Positions 1 through 5,996 of a stretch of 64,000 bases of DNA are shown here, piece by piece. Where the stretch lies: contig JBGAHE010000020.1 of assembly GCA_044226365.1 (NCBI GenBank), positions 1 through 64,000 on the forward strand, in the 5' to 3' direction. Position numbers and translations under genes: made by a program. The notes beneath the pieces are model-generated. The model did not search any database. It saw nothing but the letters and a program-made list of their open reading frames with translations, and was not told the origin of the DNA. The stretch comes from JALHNI01 sp044226365 (GTDB taxonomy: Bacteria > Acidobacteriota > Terriglobia > Bryobacterales > Bryobacteraceae). Position 1 is the first letter of the stretch, and every line of letters begins with the position of its first letter.

Positions 1-291
1 CCGCTCGAGCCACGTTTTCAGCTTCTCCGGACCCCAGCTCGGATGCCGGTTCCGCAGTTCCACCACCGCTTCCTCAATCTCTCGCGCCGTGCGCCCTGGC
101 TGGCTCAAGGGCCGCCGTGATCGCTCGTTCAGCCCTTCCATCCCCAACTCTTCATGCCGCCCAATCCACTTGTAGATCGTCTTGCGGCTCACCCCCTCCC
201 GCCGCGCCAACTCCGCTACCGACTCGCCTTCCTGCCAGTCCGCTATGCACCGATATCGCTGCTCCATCACATCGCTCACTTTCCAGGGCAT
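1..291 (-). CDS. IS481-family transposase, N-terminal fragment (cut by window edge)
   Basis: Reading down from an ATG at 291 the frame is open for 97 codons to the left edge. It begins MPWKVSDVMEQRYRC, has a helix-turn-helix around residues 25-50 (VAELARREGVSRKTIYKWI), then GLNERSRRP and HPSWGPEKL, the standard N-terminal landmarks of IS481 transposases. It would bind the terminal repeats; the DDE catalytic domain lies beyond the edge. The assignment rests on recognising the family pattern. Confidence 0.88.
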   Translation of the reverse strand, partial: MPWKVSDVMEQRYRCIADWQEGESVAELARREGVSRKTIYKWIGRHEELGMEGLNERSRRPLSQPGRTAREIEEAVVELRNRHPSWGPEKLKTWLER

Positions 292-301
292 CCCCCATTT
301 T

Positions 302-338
302 TGTTACCGATGTGCTTGGATTGTTCTGTTACCTATGT
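302..338. repeat. Direct repeat at IS481 terminus
   Basis: TGTTACCGATGT (302-313) and TGTTACCTATGT (327-338) differ at one base and are spaced 25 bp start to start, just upstream of the transposase start. Their place at the element end suggests transposase-binding sites, with the outer copy possibly the terminal repeat. The exact end cannot be fixed without the other terminus. Confidence 0.6.
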
Positions 339-718
339 AGTCGGTCTATACCTGGAACCTGCTTTATGAAAGGGATGATGGGATTGAACTTCCCCCCCCA
401 CAGACATGTGTTGATCGAGATGACCTTCCTAAGCGCTGACCCATCGTCCGGACGAACGAGGAAAGCAAATCTGATAGGACGCAGGCGAATATGGGTATTG
501 AGCTTAGCCATCGTGACTGTCAGCCAACGCGTAGCACTACGGCTGGTTGTTATCCTGTCATTCGTACCACATCAGGCACATCTCTGCACGCTGCGGGATC
601 CATCCGTCGCAGTTAGTGTCTCCGGGTATCCCTGAACACTGACCCGAAACACTTGCGGTTGTTCCAGGGGTGGACTAGTACCCATCATAAAGGACGTTAT
701 GCCGCATTTCACTACACT
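339..718. other. Gene-free stretch between two IS elements
   Basis: About 380 bases with no convincing coding frame. Open frames here lack a ribosome-binding site and show no family motif. It contains a run of eight C at about 390-398. It is probably debris left between transposon insertions. Confidence 0.5.
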
Positions 719-761
719 TGACCTGTACCGGAGAAACTGAACCAAACTAAACTGGAAATCC
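719..761. repeat. IS3 element left inverted repeat
   Basis: Starts TGACCTGTACCGG and ends GGAAATCC. It pairs, with gaps, with the reverse complement of 2009-2049, which starts TGACCTGACCGG. The extra T after TGACCTG and several inner mismatches make it imperfect. Confidence 0.7.
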
Positions 762-794
762 CAAGAGGCGGAGAGGCCAGAAAGGGAGGAGAAG

Positions 795-1061
795 GTGAAG
801 AAGAGTCGGTTTAGTGAAGAGCAGATCCTTGGGATCTTGAAGCAGGCGGAAGCGGGGCGGAAGACGGAGGACTTGTGCCGGGAGCACGGGATCAGTCCGG
901 CGACGTTCTACACGTGGCGATCGAAGTACGGGGGACTGGAAGTGAGCGAAGCCAAGCGGCTGAAAGCGCTGGAGGAAGAGAACGGCCGGCTGAAGGCATT
1001 GGTGGCGGAGTTATCGCTCGATAACAAGATACTCAAGGATCTGGCCACAAAAAAATGGTGA
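795..1061 (+). CDS. IS3-family transposase OrfA
   Basis: 88 aa. A helix-turn-helix of the HTH_Tnp_1 type (SRFSEEQILGILKQAEAG, then CREHGISPATFYTWRSKYGG) is followed by a heptad-rich segment (LKALEEENGRLKALVAELSLDNKILKDL), the leucine zipper by which OrfA pairs with itself and with OrfAB. GGAGGAGAAG just upstream is a good ribosome-binding site. It ends seven codons into OrfB, with a poly-A slip site at the junction. The family is clear; activity cannot be judged. Confidence 0.92.
   Translation: MKKSRFSEEQILGILKQAEAGRKTEDLCREHGISPATFYTWRSKYGGLEVSEAKRLKALEEENGRLKALVAELSLDNKILKDLATKKW
1049..1055 (+). promoter_or_regulatory. Programmed -1 frameshift site (A7)
   Basis: Seven consecutive A at the end of orfA, immediately before the orfB frame, which lies at -1. 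In IS3 elements such a slip produces the OrfAB fusion that is the active transposase. The fusion is inferred from position and the family mechanism. Confidence 0.7.
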
Positions 1062-1981
1062 AGCCTGCGGAGCAACGAGCGGCAGTGACGCACGTGATGG
1101 CCGAACACGGCACGAGCGAACGTCACGCCTGCAGGCTAGTCGAAGTGCCGCGCGGAACGCATCGGTATCAACCGTGTCCGGATCGCCACGCATCGCTGCG
1201 TCAGCTGGTGCGGAGCCTGGCGGCGGAGCATCCCCGCTGGGGTTTGCGCCGCATCTGGGGCTTGGTCAGAAAAGAGCACCCGCGGCTGGGGAGACACCGC
1301 GTGAGCCGCATCTGGCGCGAGGAGAAGTTGCAAGTGAAGCGGCGCTTGCGAAAGCGCCTGGTGCGACCGAAGCTGGCCGAAAACCCAGCAAAACGGCGGA
1401 ATCAGAGGTGGGCCATGGACTTCGTGGCTGATCGACTCGCGGACGGACGCGCACTGCGCATCTTCACTTTGGTGGATGTCTATACTCGCAAGTGTCTAGC
1501 GTTGGAGGTGGACCTCAGTCTCTCCGGCGAGCGCGTCAAGCGGGTCCTCGAAAGGGTCGTGCAGGAGCGGCCGGAAGAGATTGTCGTCGATAACGGTCCG
1601 GAGTTTGTATCCAGCGCACTCACCAAATGGTGCGCGGAACAGCAGATCAAACTGAGTTATATTCAGCCTGGCCGTCCGATGCAGAATGGCCACGTGGAAA
1701 GCTTCAATGGTAAGTTACGCGACGAATGTTTGAACTTACATTGGTTCGTCACGCTGGTGCAGGCGCGCGCGATCCTGGCGGCCTGGCGTCGACATTACAA
1801 CGAGGAGCGGCCGCATAGTTCGCTCGGAAATCGGACACCCCGAGACTTTGTCGCGGGGCTGCCCTTCGCCCCCAAGAGGATGGATCGCGCAGAACGCCCG
1901 GCGGGTCAAGGCGACCCTACGGGCTCGCTGGCGCTCGGCCTTGACCCGCCGACCGTTCCGCGCACCCCAGCTGAGATATAG
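1055..1981 (+). CDS. IS3-family transposase OrfB (DDE integrase domain)
   Basis: 308 aa in the -1 frame relative to OrfA. An HTH_21-type region (LRQLVRSLAAEHPRWGLRRI) at about residues 47-70 precedes an rve integrase core. The catalytic triad is visible as D122 (WAMDF), D179 (VDNGPEF) and E215 (GHVESFNG), with 35 residues between the second Asp and the Glu, the IS3 D-D-35-E spacing. The motif YNEERPHSSLGNRTP follows. All catalytic residues are intact. It is probably translated mainly as an OrfAB fusion. Confidence 0.93.
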   Translation: MVKPAEQRAAVTHVMAEHGTSERHACRLVEVPRGTHRYQPCPDRHASLRQLVRSLAAEHPRWGLRRIWGLVRKEHPRLGRHRVSRIWREEKLQVKRRLRKRLVRPKLAENPAKRRNQRWAMDFVADRLADGRALRIFTLVDVYTRKCLALEVDLSLSGERVKRVLERVVQERPEEIVVDNGPEFVSSALTKWCAEQQIKLSYIQPGRPMQNGHVESFNGKLRDECLNLHWFVTLVQARAILAAWRRHYNEERPHSSLGNRTPRDFVAGLPFAPKRMDRAERPAGQGDPTGSLALGLDPPTVPRTPAEI

Positions 1982-2008
1982 GGCGAAGGACAGGCTTGAA
2001 GGTATGCT

Positions 2009-2049
2009 GGAATTTCTAGTTTAGGTGGACGGATTTTCCGGTCAGGTCA
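2009..2049. repeat. IS3 element right inverted repeat
   Basis: Reverse complement begins TGACCTGACCGGAAAAT and continues to TAAACTAGAAATTCC, matching the left end apart from gaps and substitutions. It defines the right boundary of the element. Confidence 0.7.
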
Positions 2050-2147
2050 GGCGAAGATGGACACCTACTTCTGGCAAAAAGTCTTGGCTCTGGCGGCTTT
2101 CAAACCGATCGAGAAGCGAGTAAGAAAATTACAGACTGGCTCAAGGA

Positions 2148-2498
2148 GTGCCTAAAATAATGAAGCGAAGACTGATTCGAGTTCTAATCGTTGCGGTGTC
2201 AATGGCGCTTGGTTGGCCTCAGGGAATCGACTGGTATCTGAAGAGAATAAAGCTAGTAAACATAGATCCCCAAACAATTCGCCAATACTTTGAAACTCCG
2301 GGAAATCGACTAGGAGGCTATTCGTTCATAGTTGTGACACACCTGGATCATGACTTCGCTGTACGACCCGGTGTGGGATATAGTTATGACTTGTTTCTTA
2401 AGCAGTACGAGGAAGCTCGAGGTGCGGTTGGGAATGTCGCGCTTTTATGCAAGTTAATGGCCGAAGTACGGTCGCCTACCATCGCCGCGGCGAGTTAG
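2148..2498 (+). CDS. Hypothetical protein, possibly the N-terminal half of a frameshifted gene
   Basis: 116 aa starting MPKIMKRRLIRVLIVAVSMALGW. The start may instead be the second Met (2160). The basic then hydrophobic N-terminus could be a signal or anchor. The rest (GGYSFIVVTHLDHDFAVRPG) matches nothing I recognise. It overlaps the next ORF by 52 nt in another frame, and the local base use is less GC-rich than in the core genes. It sits just right of the IS3 element, so it may be a truncated or imported gene. Confidence 0.4.
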   Translation: MPKIMKRRLIRVLIVAVSMALGWPQGIDWYLKRIKLVNIDPQTIRQYFETPGNRLGGYSFIVVTHLDHDFAVRPGVGYSYDLFLKQYEEARGAVGNVALLCKLMAEVRSPTIAAAS

Positions 2499-2860
2499 TC
2501 TATTTTGGACGGGAGAATCTCTTTGCGATTCCTGGCCACGAAGGAATTCTGCTTGGCCGGACAGGGGACGGTAGAATGATGGTGCGGACCTTGAGTTTGC
2601 CCACCGAGACGGAGGCCTGCGAGTTGACCGAGCGCATTCGGAAGAATTTAGATGACCCTGGTTTGGGGGTTGTGTTCCGGGCAGATCCGTGGTTCGCCGG
2701 ACTACTGCCGAATGAAGTGATCGCATTTTGGGCACTCGATGCCCCGGCCCCGACTCCTGAAGAACACCGCGCGTTAGGACGGATGTATTGCCCCTCCCCG
2801 CCTCCGTCGTGCAATTGCAAACTTATGCAAAGCACTCTTATCTATAGGACTAGGCCATAG
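2447..2860 (+). CDS. Hypothetical protein, possibly the C-terminal half of a frameshifted gene
   Basis: 137 aa, plausible protein composition (GRENLFAIPGHEGILLGRTG, then ACELTERIRKNLDDPG), no family recognised. It has no good ribosome-binding site and overlaps the upstream ORF out of frame, so the two may be one gene broken by an indel near 2440-2500. Its last residues (LIYRTRP) are encoded by the first copy of the 16-nt repeat found further right, suggesting the natural C-terminus was replaced. Confidence 0.4.
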   Translation: MQVNGRSTVAYHRRGELVYFGRENLFAIPGHEGILLGRTGDGRMMVRTLSLPTETEACELTERIRKNLDDPGLGVVFRADPWFAGLLPNEVIAFWALDAPAPTPEEHRALGRMYCPSPPPSCNCKLMQSTLIYRTRP

Positions 2861-2871
2861 GCCGTGTCCGG
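2856..2871. repeat. Solitary copy of the 16-nt CATAGGCCGTGTCCGG repeat
   Basis: Identical to the core unit of the array at 3.9-4.5 kb. It is followed by AACCAGAAAACGGACGCC, a diverged form of the tail that follows the last copy in each array cluster. It lies inside the 3' end of the 2447-2860 ORF. Confidence 0.75.
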
Positions 2872-2901
2872 AACCAGAAAACGGACGCCGTACGGATCCG
2901 T

Positions 2902-2929
2902 CAATGTCGCCCGTCACCCTGGTCGGCCA
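2902..2929. repeat. 28-bp inverted repeat, left copy (partner 4665-4692)
   Basis: Starts CAATGTCGCCCGTCACC. The reverse complement of 4665-4692 matches it at 27 of 28 positions by eye. Both copies can be read as MSPVTLV(G/D)Q. They appear to be paralogous coding scraps in opposite orientation, bounding about 1.8 kb of decayed DNA and one intact gene. Confidence 0.7.
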
Positions 2930-3013
2930 GATGACATATCTATGATTGTGTCAACTGGAAAAACGTAAGCGGGGTCCGAAGGCCGTCTGGACATGAGGTT
3001 CAAGGTGCGGTAG

Positions 3014-3211
3014 GGGGCAGTTGGATGTTCAGGGGAGACAGTGCCGGTTAGGCCGACGTTGCGGGCGAGCCGGTTGGCGCGAGCCAATGTCCTGCATGAG
3101 GCGCTTCATTTGTGGTATACCGACACTCAGTTGCAAGATAAGTTTGCGATTGGCCGTAGCCTGAGAACCGACAATATTACCGAGAAGCTGGGGGAACAAT
3201 GTTTCAAGTAA
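3014..3211 (+). pseudogene. Detached toxin tip with HExxH zinc-peptidase motif (Rhs/polymorphic-toxin C-terminus remnant)
   Basis: After a stop at 3011 the frame is open for 65 codons with no credible start. It contains ANVLHEALHLWYTD and ends DNITEKLGEQCFK then TAA. HEALH is an HExxH zinc-binding motif. The layout (HEALH, then a D...LQ segment, then NIT..L...C at the end) resembles the short metallopeptidase-like tips at the C-terminus of Rhs proteins in acidobacteria; that comparison is from memory. No Rhs core is in frame upstream, so it looks like an orphan tip left by recombination. The next gene starts inside its last four codons. Confidence 0.55.
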
Positions 3212-3897
3212 AAATGTGTGTTGCACTCTTGGTTGTAAATGCCGACCTGTTCGTTTGTTTAGGACAAGAGGCTACGAAGATGTGCGCAGTTACAATGAGA
3301 GTTGTCGATGCGTCTGGGATCCCGCAGCACTACGCGGTGAAATCGTTTACGAATGACGGCGGCGCTGAAGAGTCAAGCCGATTTGAGGGTGGCCTTCGTG
3401 GGACGGTTCCTTGTCGTGTCGGTCTCTACTCCTATACGCTAGAACGCATCGGGGCTTCACCGCGTGTGGTTGCCATGACCAAAATTGAGGGTAAGATCAG
3501 CGCGCGCGATCCTGCTACTTGGCGAACCGTCGCTACTGATCCTACGGCGATAGTTAGTTTAGACGGTCGTCGAGTGGGATCGGTGAATCGATCTGGTCCA
3601 GTGAATTATGTGTGGACTGGAAAAGTGCGCGGAGGCGGCGGAGGACGCTTGTGGATAACCTTTCGTTCGATAGTTCCCACCGAAAGCGCTGAGGCTGTGC
3701 TTGAGTCCGAGGTGCTTGAAGACGGAACTTTCCGGATCTTCACAAATTTTCGACCTGGCGACTACATTGTACACGTCACTGATCAAAATAGTCGTGTCTT
3801 ATATTACAGTCTTGTAAACGTGAGGCGGGCGTTTCCGGAGAAGGCGATAGAGATCACTCTTTCGGGCGGATCGCCTGCATCTATCACTGTCGATTGA
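3199..3897 (+). CDS. Secreted protein with carboxypeptidase-regulatory-like beta-sandwich, possible immunity partner
   Basis: 232 aa. The hydrophobic N-terminus ending VCLGQEA looks like a signal peptide. The segments VVDASGIPQHYAVKSFT and FRIFTNFRPGDYIVHVTD resemble the folded beta-sandwich repeats (CarboxypepD_reg/SpaA-like) common in secreted acidobacterial proteins. GGGGGAA precedes the ATG. The start codon lies inside the end of the HExxH toxin-tip frame, a 13-nt overlap like that of many toxin-immunity pairs. Being exported would suit immunity against a periplasmic toxin, but this is only contextual. Confidence 0.6.
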   Translation: MFQVKMCVALLVVNADLFVCLGQEATKMCAVTMRVVDASGIPQHYAVKSFTNDGGAEESSRFEGGLRGTVPCRVGLYSYTLERIGASPRVVAMTKIEGKISARDPATWRTVATDPTAIVSLDGRRVGSVNRSGPVNYVWTGKVRGGGGGRLWITFRSIVPTESAEAVLESEVLEDGTFRIFTNFRPGDYIVHVTDQNSRVLYYSLVNVRRAFPEKAIEITLSGGSPASITVD

Positions 3898-3915
3898 CGT
3901 GTGGAATGGACGGGG

Positions 3916-4512
3916 CATAGGCAGTGTCCGGGGCATAGGCCGTGTCCGGCACCAGGAAAGAAGACGCCAACGCGGGGACCGTGGGCATAGGCCCCCACTC
4001 CCAGTGGACCTTCTCAGACTTATGCACTTACTCCGCCGGACCAGCACAATGCAGCCCAGAAGCTCGTCTTTTGGCGTCCAGGAGCGTATTCACGCACCGG
4101 CAGCCCTGACTGGCTGAGTGCCGCTATACTTCATGAATCGCTTCATTTCTTCAAAGAATACGAAGGGGCCGAGGGCGACCAAATGCTTATAGGCGGCATA
4201 GGCCATGTCCGGCGGCATAGGCCATGTCCGGCATAGGCCATGTCCGGCACCAGAAAAAAGACGCCAACGCGGGGACCGCCGGCGCAAACGAGGGCACTGA
4301 CCGCCCGCACGGCCCACCCGCCGCCAATTGTCCACCGACCGCAACCCTAGCTCGCCATCACCACATCAACCCGGCCACGCCTCCAGGGCATAGGCCGTGT
4401 CAGGGCATAGGCCGTGTCCGGCACCAGTGTCAGGGCATAGGCCGTGTCGGGGGCATAGGCCGTGTCCGGGGGCATAGGCCGTGTCCGGAAAGGCACCATA
4501 GGCCGTGTCCGG
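3916..4512. repeat. Interspersed 16-nt minisatellite CATAGGC(C/A)(G/A)TGTCCGG, three clusters
   Basis: Copies start at 3916 and 3934; 4197, 4216 and 4232; 4389, 4406, 4436, 4454, 4473 and 4497. A truncated CATAGGC is at 3986. Neighbouring copies are mostly 16-19 nt apart, up to 30, separated by 0-3 G/C bases or CACC-type spacers. The last copy of each cluster is followed by a conserved tail of about 30 nt (CACCAG, an A-run, then CGCCAA(C/T)GCGGGGACCG). On the minus strand a unit reads as PDTAYA, GHGLCP or RTRPMP by frame. Spacing is irregular and no cas gene is near, so it is not a CRISPR array. Confidence 0.8.
3991..4233 (+). pseudogene. Second detached toxin-tip fragment with HExxH motif, invaded by the repeat array
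   Basis: From a stop at 3988 the frame is open to a stop at 4231, without a start. It reads YALTPPDQHNAAQKLVFW, then SPDWLSAAILHESLHFFKEY. HESLH is an HExxH zinc-peptidase motif, matching the A(I/V)LHE(A/S)LH core of the 3014-3211 tip. After ...EGDQML the frame runs into the 16-nt repeat cluster at 4197, so the natural C-terminus has been replaced. Its resemblance to the other tip supports a shared Rhs-type origin. Confidence 0.5.
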
Positions 4513-4540
4513 CACCAGAAAAAAGGCGCCAATGCGGGGA
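4234..4540. other. Non-coding decayed DNA carrying repeat clusters 2 and 3
   Basis: No frame with protein-like content. It holds the conserved tail of cluster 2 (4248-4290), about 95 nt of unrelated sequence, then the six-copy cluster 3 and its tail (4513-4550). Confidence 0.55.
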
Positions 4541-4563
4541 CCGTCGGCGCAAGGCATCGTCAT

Positions 4564-4656
4564 CGACGTCATCCGCTGGAACGCGTCGTAGGACCGCGTC
4601 TCCGTTTGATTCTGAATCGTCTTGCGCATCTGCGCCAACGCTCCGAGTGTAGTATA
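4564..4656 (-). pseudogene. Rhs YD-repeat scrap
   Basis: Reading down from 4656 the frame gives LGALAQMRKTIQNQTETRSY then DAFQRMTSMTM. The YDAFxRMTSM pattern is that of RHS/YD repeats. Upstream on the same strand, in another frame, lies MSPVTLVDQVTIYYTRS, so the remnant is frame-broken. Downstream it runs into the repeat-cluster tail. The fragment is short, so confidence is moderate. Confidence 0.4.
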
Positions 4657-4664
4657 TGGTCACT

Positions 4665-4692
4665 TGGTCGACCAGGGTGACGGGCGACATTG
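4665..4692. repeat. 28-bp inverted repeat, right copy (partner 2902-2929)
   Basis: Reverse complement of the left copy with one mismatch. On the minus strand it encodes MSPVTLVDQ, immediately upstream of the Rhs YD scrap. Confidence 0.7.
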
Positions 4693-4716
4693 TTGCGGAC
4701 GGTTCATGTTCATCGC

Positions 4717-5187
4717 CTAGGCCGGCGCCTCCGCGCGCGCCTTGAGCGCCCGGTTCATCGCCAGAAAGCCGCTTTTCGTACCCGTCTCCAGGCGCGGGCG
4801 AAACAGCGAGACGAGCAGTCCGGAGAAGCGCTCGCCATGGACCAGCCGGCAGGCGCCGGGTTCGAACGGCTCCAGCAGAAAGTAGTGTTCGCCGTCGAAG
4901 AGCCCGGGCAGGAGAAGTCGGCCGAGCCAACGAAGTTCGCGGGGCGGCGAGAGGGCCAGCAGCATGGGCCGAAAGGTCATGTCCTGGCCGCCTTCGGGAT
5001 GCACGGTGAAGGTGAGGGTGGCGCCGGCGCGCAGTTCGCCTTCCAGGCGCTTCACAAAAGGGTTCCAGCGGGAATGGGCAGGAAAGTCGGTGAGGATCGA
5101 CCAGATACGCTCGGGCGTGGCCCGGATCTCGATCTCAGTACGGATTTCGTGCTGCCCCACAGCGACTCTCATTGGCGAGTCTAACAT
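4717..5187 (-). CDS. SRPBCC-family (START-like) protein
   Basis: 156 aa. EIRTEIEIRATPERIWSILT followed by DFPAHSRWNPFVKRLEG is the N-terminal signature of SRPBCC/polyketide-cyclase-like proteins: a beta strand, the APxxxVW-type helix, then the W-NP motif. Such proteins bind hydrophobic ligands in a helix-grip cavity; the ligand is unknown. Start is the ATG at 5187, with an equally possible ATG at 5172 (MRVAVGQ). It diverges from the outer-membrane protein gene at 5319 and is the first intact core-type gene right of the island. Confidence 0.8.
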   Translation of the reverse strand: MLDSPMRVAVGQHEIRTEIEIRATPERIWSILTDFPAHSRWNPFVKRLEGELRAGATLTFTVHPEGGQDMTFRPMLLALSPPRELRWLGRLLLPGLFDGEHYFLLEPFEPGACRLVHGERFSGLLVSLFRPRLETGTKSGFLAMNRALKARAEAPA

Positions 5188-5318
5188 GGGATCTGGCTAG
5201 GGCCAGTTGGCGTGACGCCGTCGGCACACACGGGCGACTCGCGCACGTGGGGAACCCGCCAAACCTCGACTTTTCTTCATCCGGCGAGGATGGTGGAGGC
5301 CGTGCAACGCCAGCAGGC

Positions 5319-5981
5319 ATGCGTTGTATTGCCTTCTTTTCTCTCGCCCTCGGTGGACTCCTCGCGCAGGACTATCGCCCGGGTTCTTTCTCCTATGGCT
5401 TTAAGCTCGGCTCGCCGATTAATGACCCGCAGAGCCAGGTCAACTACCGCACGACATATCAGCAAGGTCGCTGGACGGGTGGCCCCACCCTCGAGCTCCA
5501 TCTCCCGTATCGCTTCTCGATTGAGGTCGACGCCCTTTATCGGCAGGAACGCACGAATCAGAACTACACTCTTCGCTACGATCAGAACCTGCCACCCTAC
5601 GTCGCCAGCATCGTCACCAAGACGCGTTCATGGGATTTTCCGCTGCTGTTGAAGTACCGGTTCGCGATCGGGAACCTGCGTCCTTTCGTGAGTGGCGGTT
5701 GGCAGTTGACGCACGAGAATCGCCAGAACACCGCGCTCTACGAGTGCACCGGCCCGAACCAAGCCGCTTGCGCTCCCCCCTCGCTGCTCACTCTGCCGCC
5801 CGTTTATGCGAACGAATCGTCAGTGGTGCGGGGAGGCCCGGCCGCGGGCGCTGGCCTGGAGTTCAAGACCCGTTACGTGACGATCACGCCGGAGTTGCGC
5901 TTCAGCCGCGCGATCCACACCTATCCGCGGGACAACCGGTTCACTGGCATGGTGGGCTTTACGTTCGGAGGGCGGCGCTAG
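5319..5981 (+). CDS. Outer-membrane beta-barrel protein
   Basis: 220 aa from the ATG at 5319. This start is chosen because MRCIAFFSLALGGLLAQDYR is a good signal peptide; the longer open frame upstream is implausible. The mature part alternates polar and aromatic residues (FSYGFKLGSP, LELHLPYRFSIEVDALYRQE, FPLLLKYRFAI, VTITPELRFSRA) and ends FTGMVGFTFGGRR, typical of 8-10-strand barrels of the OmpA/PorT-like class. Function is unknown. The overlapping antisense gene begins its stop 13 nt past this one. Confidence 0.75.
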   Translation: MRCIAFFSLALGGLLAQDYRPGSFSYGFKLGSPINDPQSQVNYRTTYQQGRWTGGPTLELHLPYRFSIEVDALYRQERTNQNYTLRYDQNLPPYVASIVTKTRSWDFPLLLKYRFAIGNLRPFVSGGWQLTHENRQNTALYECTGPNQAACAPPSLLTLPPVYANESSVVRGGPAAGAGLEFKTRYVTITPELRFSRAIHTYPRDNRFTGMVGFTFGGRR

Positions 5982-5996
5982 CCGCCCCGCGAAGGT

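Larger units (their letters stand above)
1..338 (-). mobile_element. IS481-family insertion sequence, partial (transposase 5' end plus one terminus)
   Basis: The transposase reading frame enters from the left edge and its start codon lies 47 nt inside the likely element end. The terminus is inferred from two copies of the 12-mer TGTTACC(G/T)ATGT just upstream of the transposase start. The other end is outside the window, so size and completeness are unknown. The element sits about 380 bp from a complete IS3 element, marking the left side of an insertion-rich island. Confidence 0.75.
719..2049 (+). mobile_element. IS3-family (IS407-group-like) insertion sequence, complete
   Basis: About 1.33 kb with two overlapping transposase frames and imperfect terminal inverted repeats starting TGACCTG at both ends (719-761 and 2009-2049 reversed). 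The inner parts also match (ACCGG, then TAAACT and GAAAT). The size, TGACCTG ends and orfA/orfB layout fit the IS407 group. The 4 bases outside each end (cact left, ggcg right) do not match, so no target duplication is visible. Confidence 0.85.

Noticed and set aside
117..635. 172-aa open frame in the gap between IS elements
   Set aside because: Cysteine- and proline-rich composition, no ribosome-binding site, overlaps the antisense IS481 transposase and its terminal repeats.
3916..4512. CRISPR-like repeat array
   Set aside because: Copies are only 16 nt and separated by 0-14 nt, without uniform spacers or leader, and no cas genes are nearby.
4430..4930. 166-aa minus-strand open frame across the repeats and the SRPBCC gene
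   Set aside because: Most of it is translated repeat and antisense of a clear SRPBCC frame; only the MSPVTLVDQ/YD portion is of interest and is listed as a fragment.
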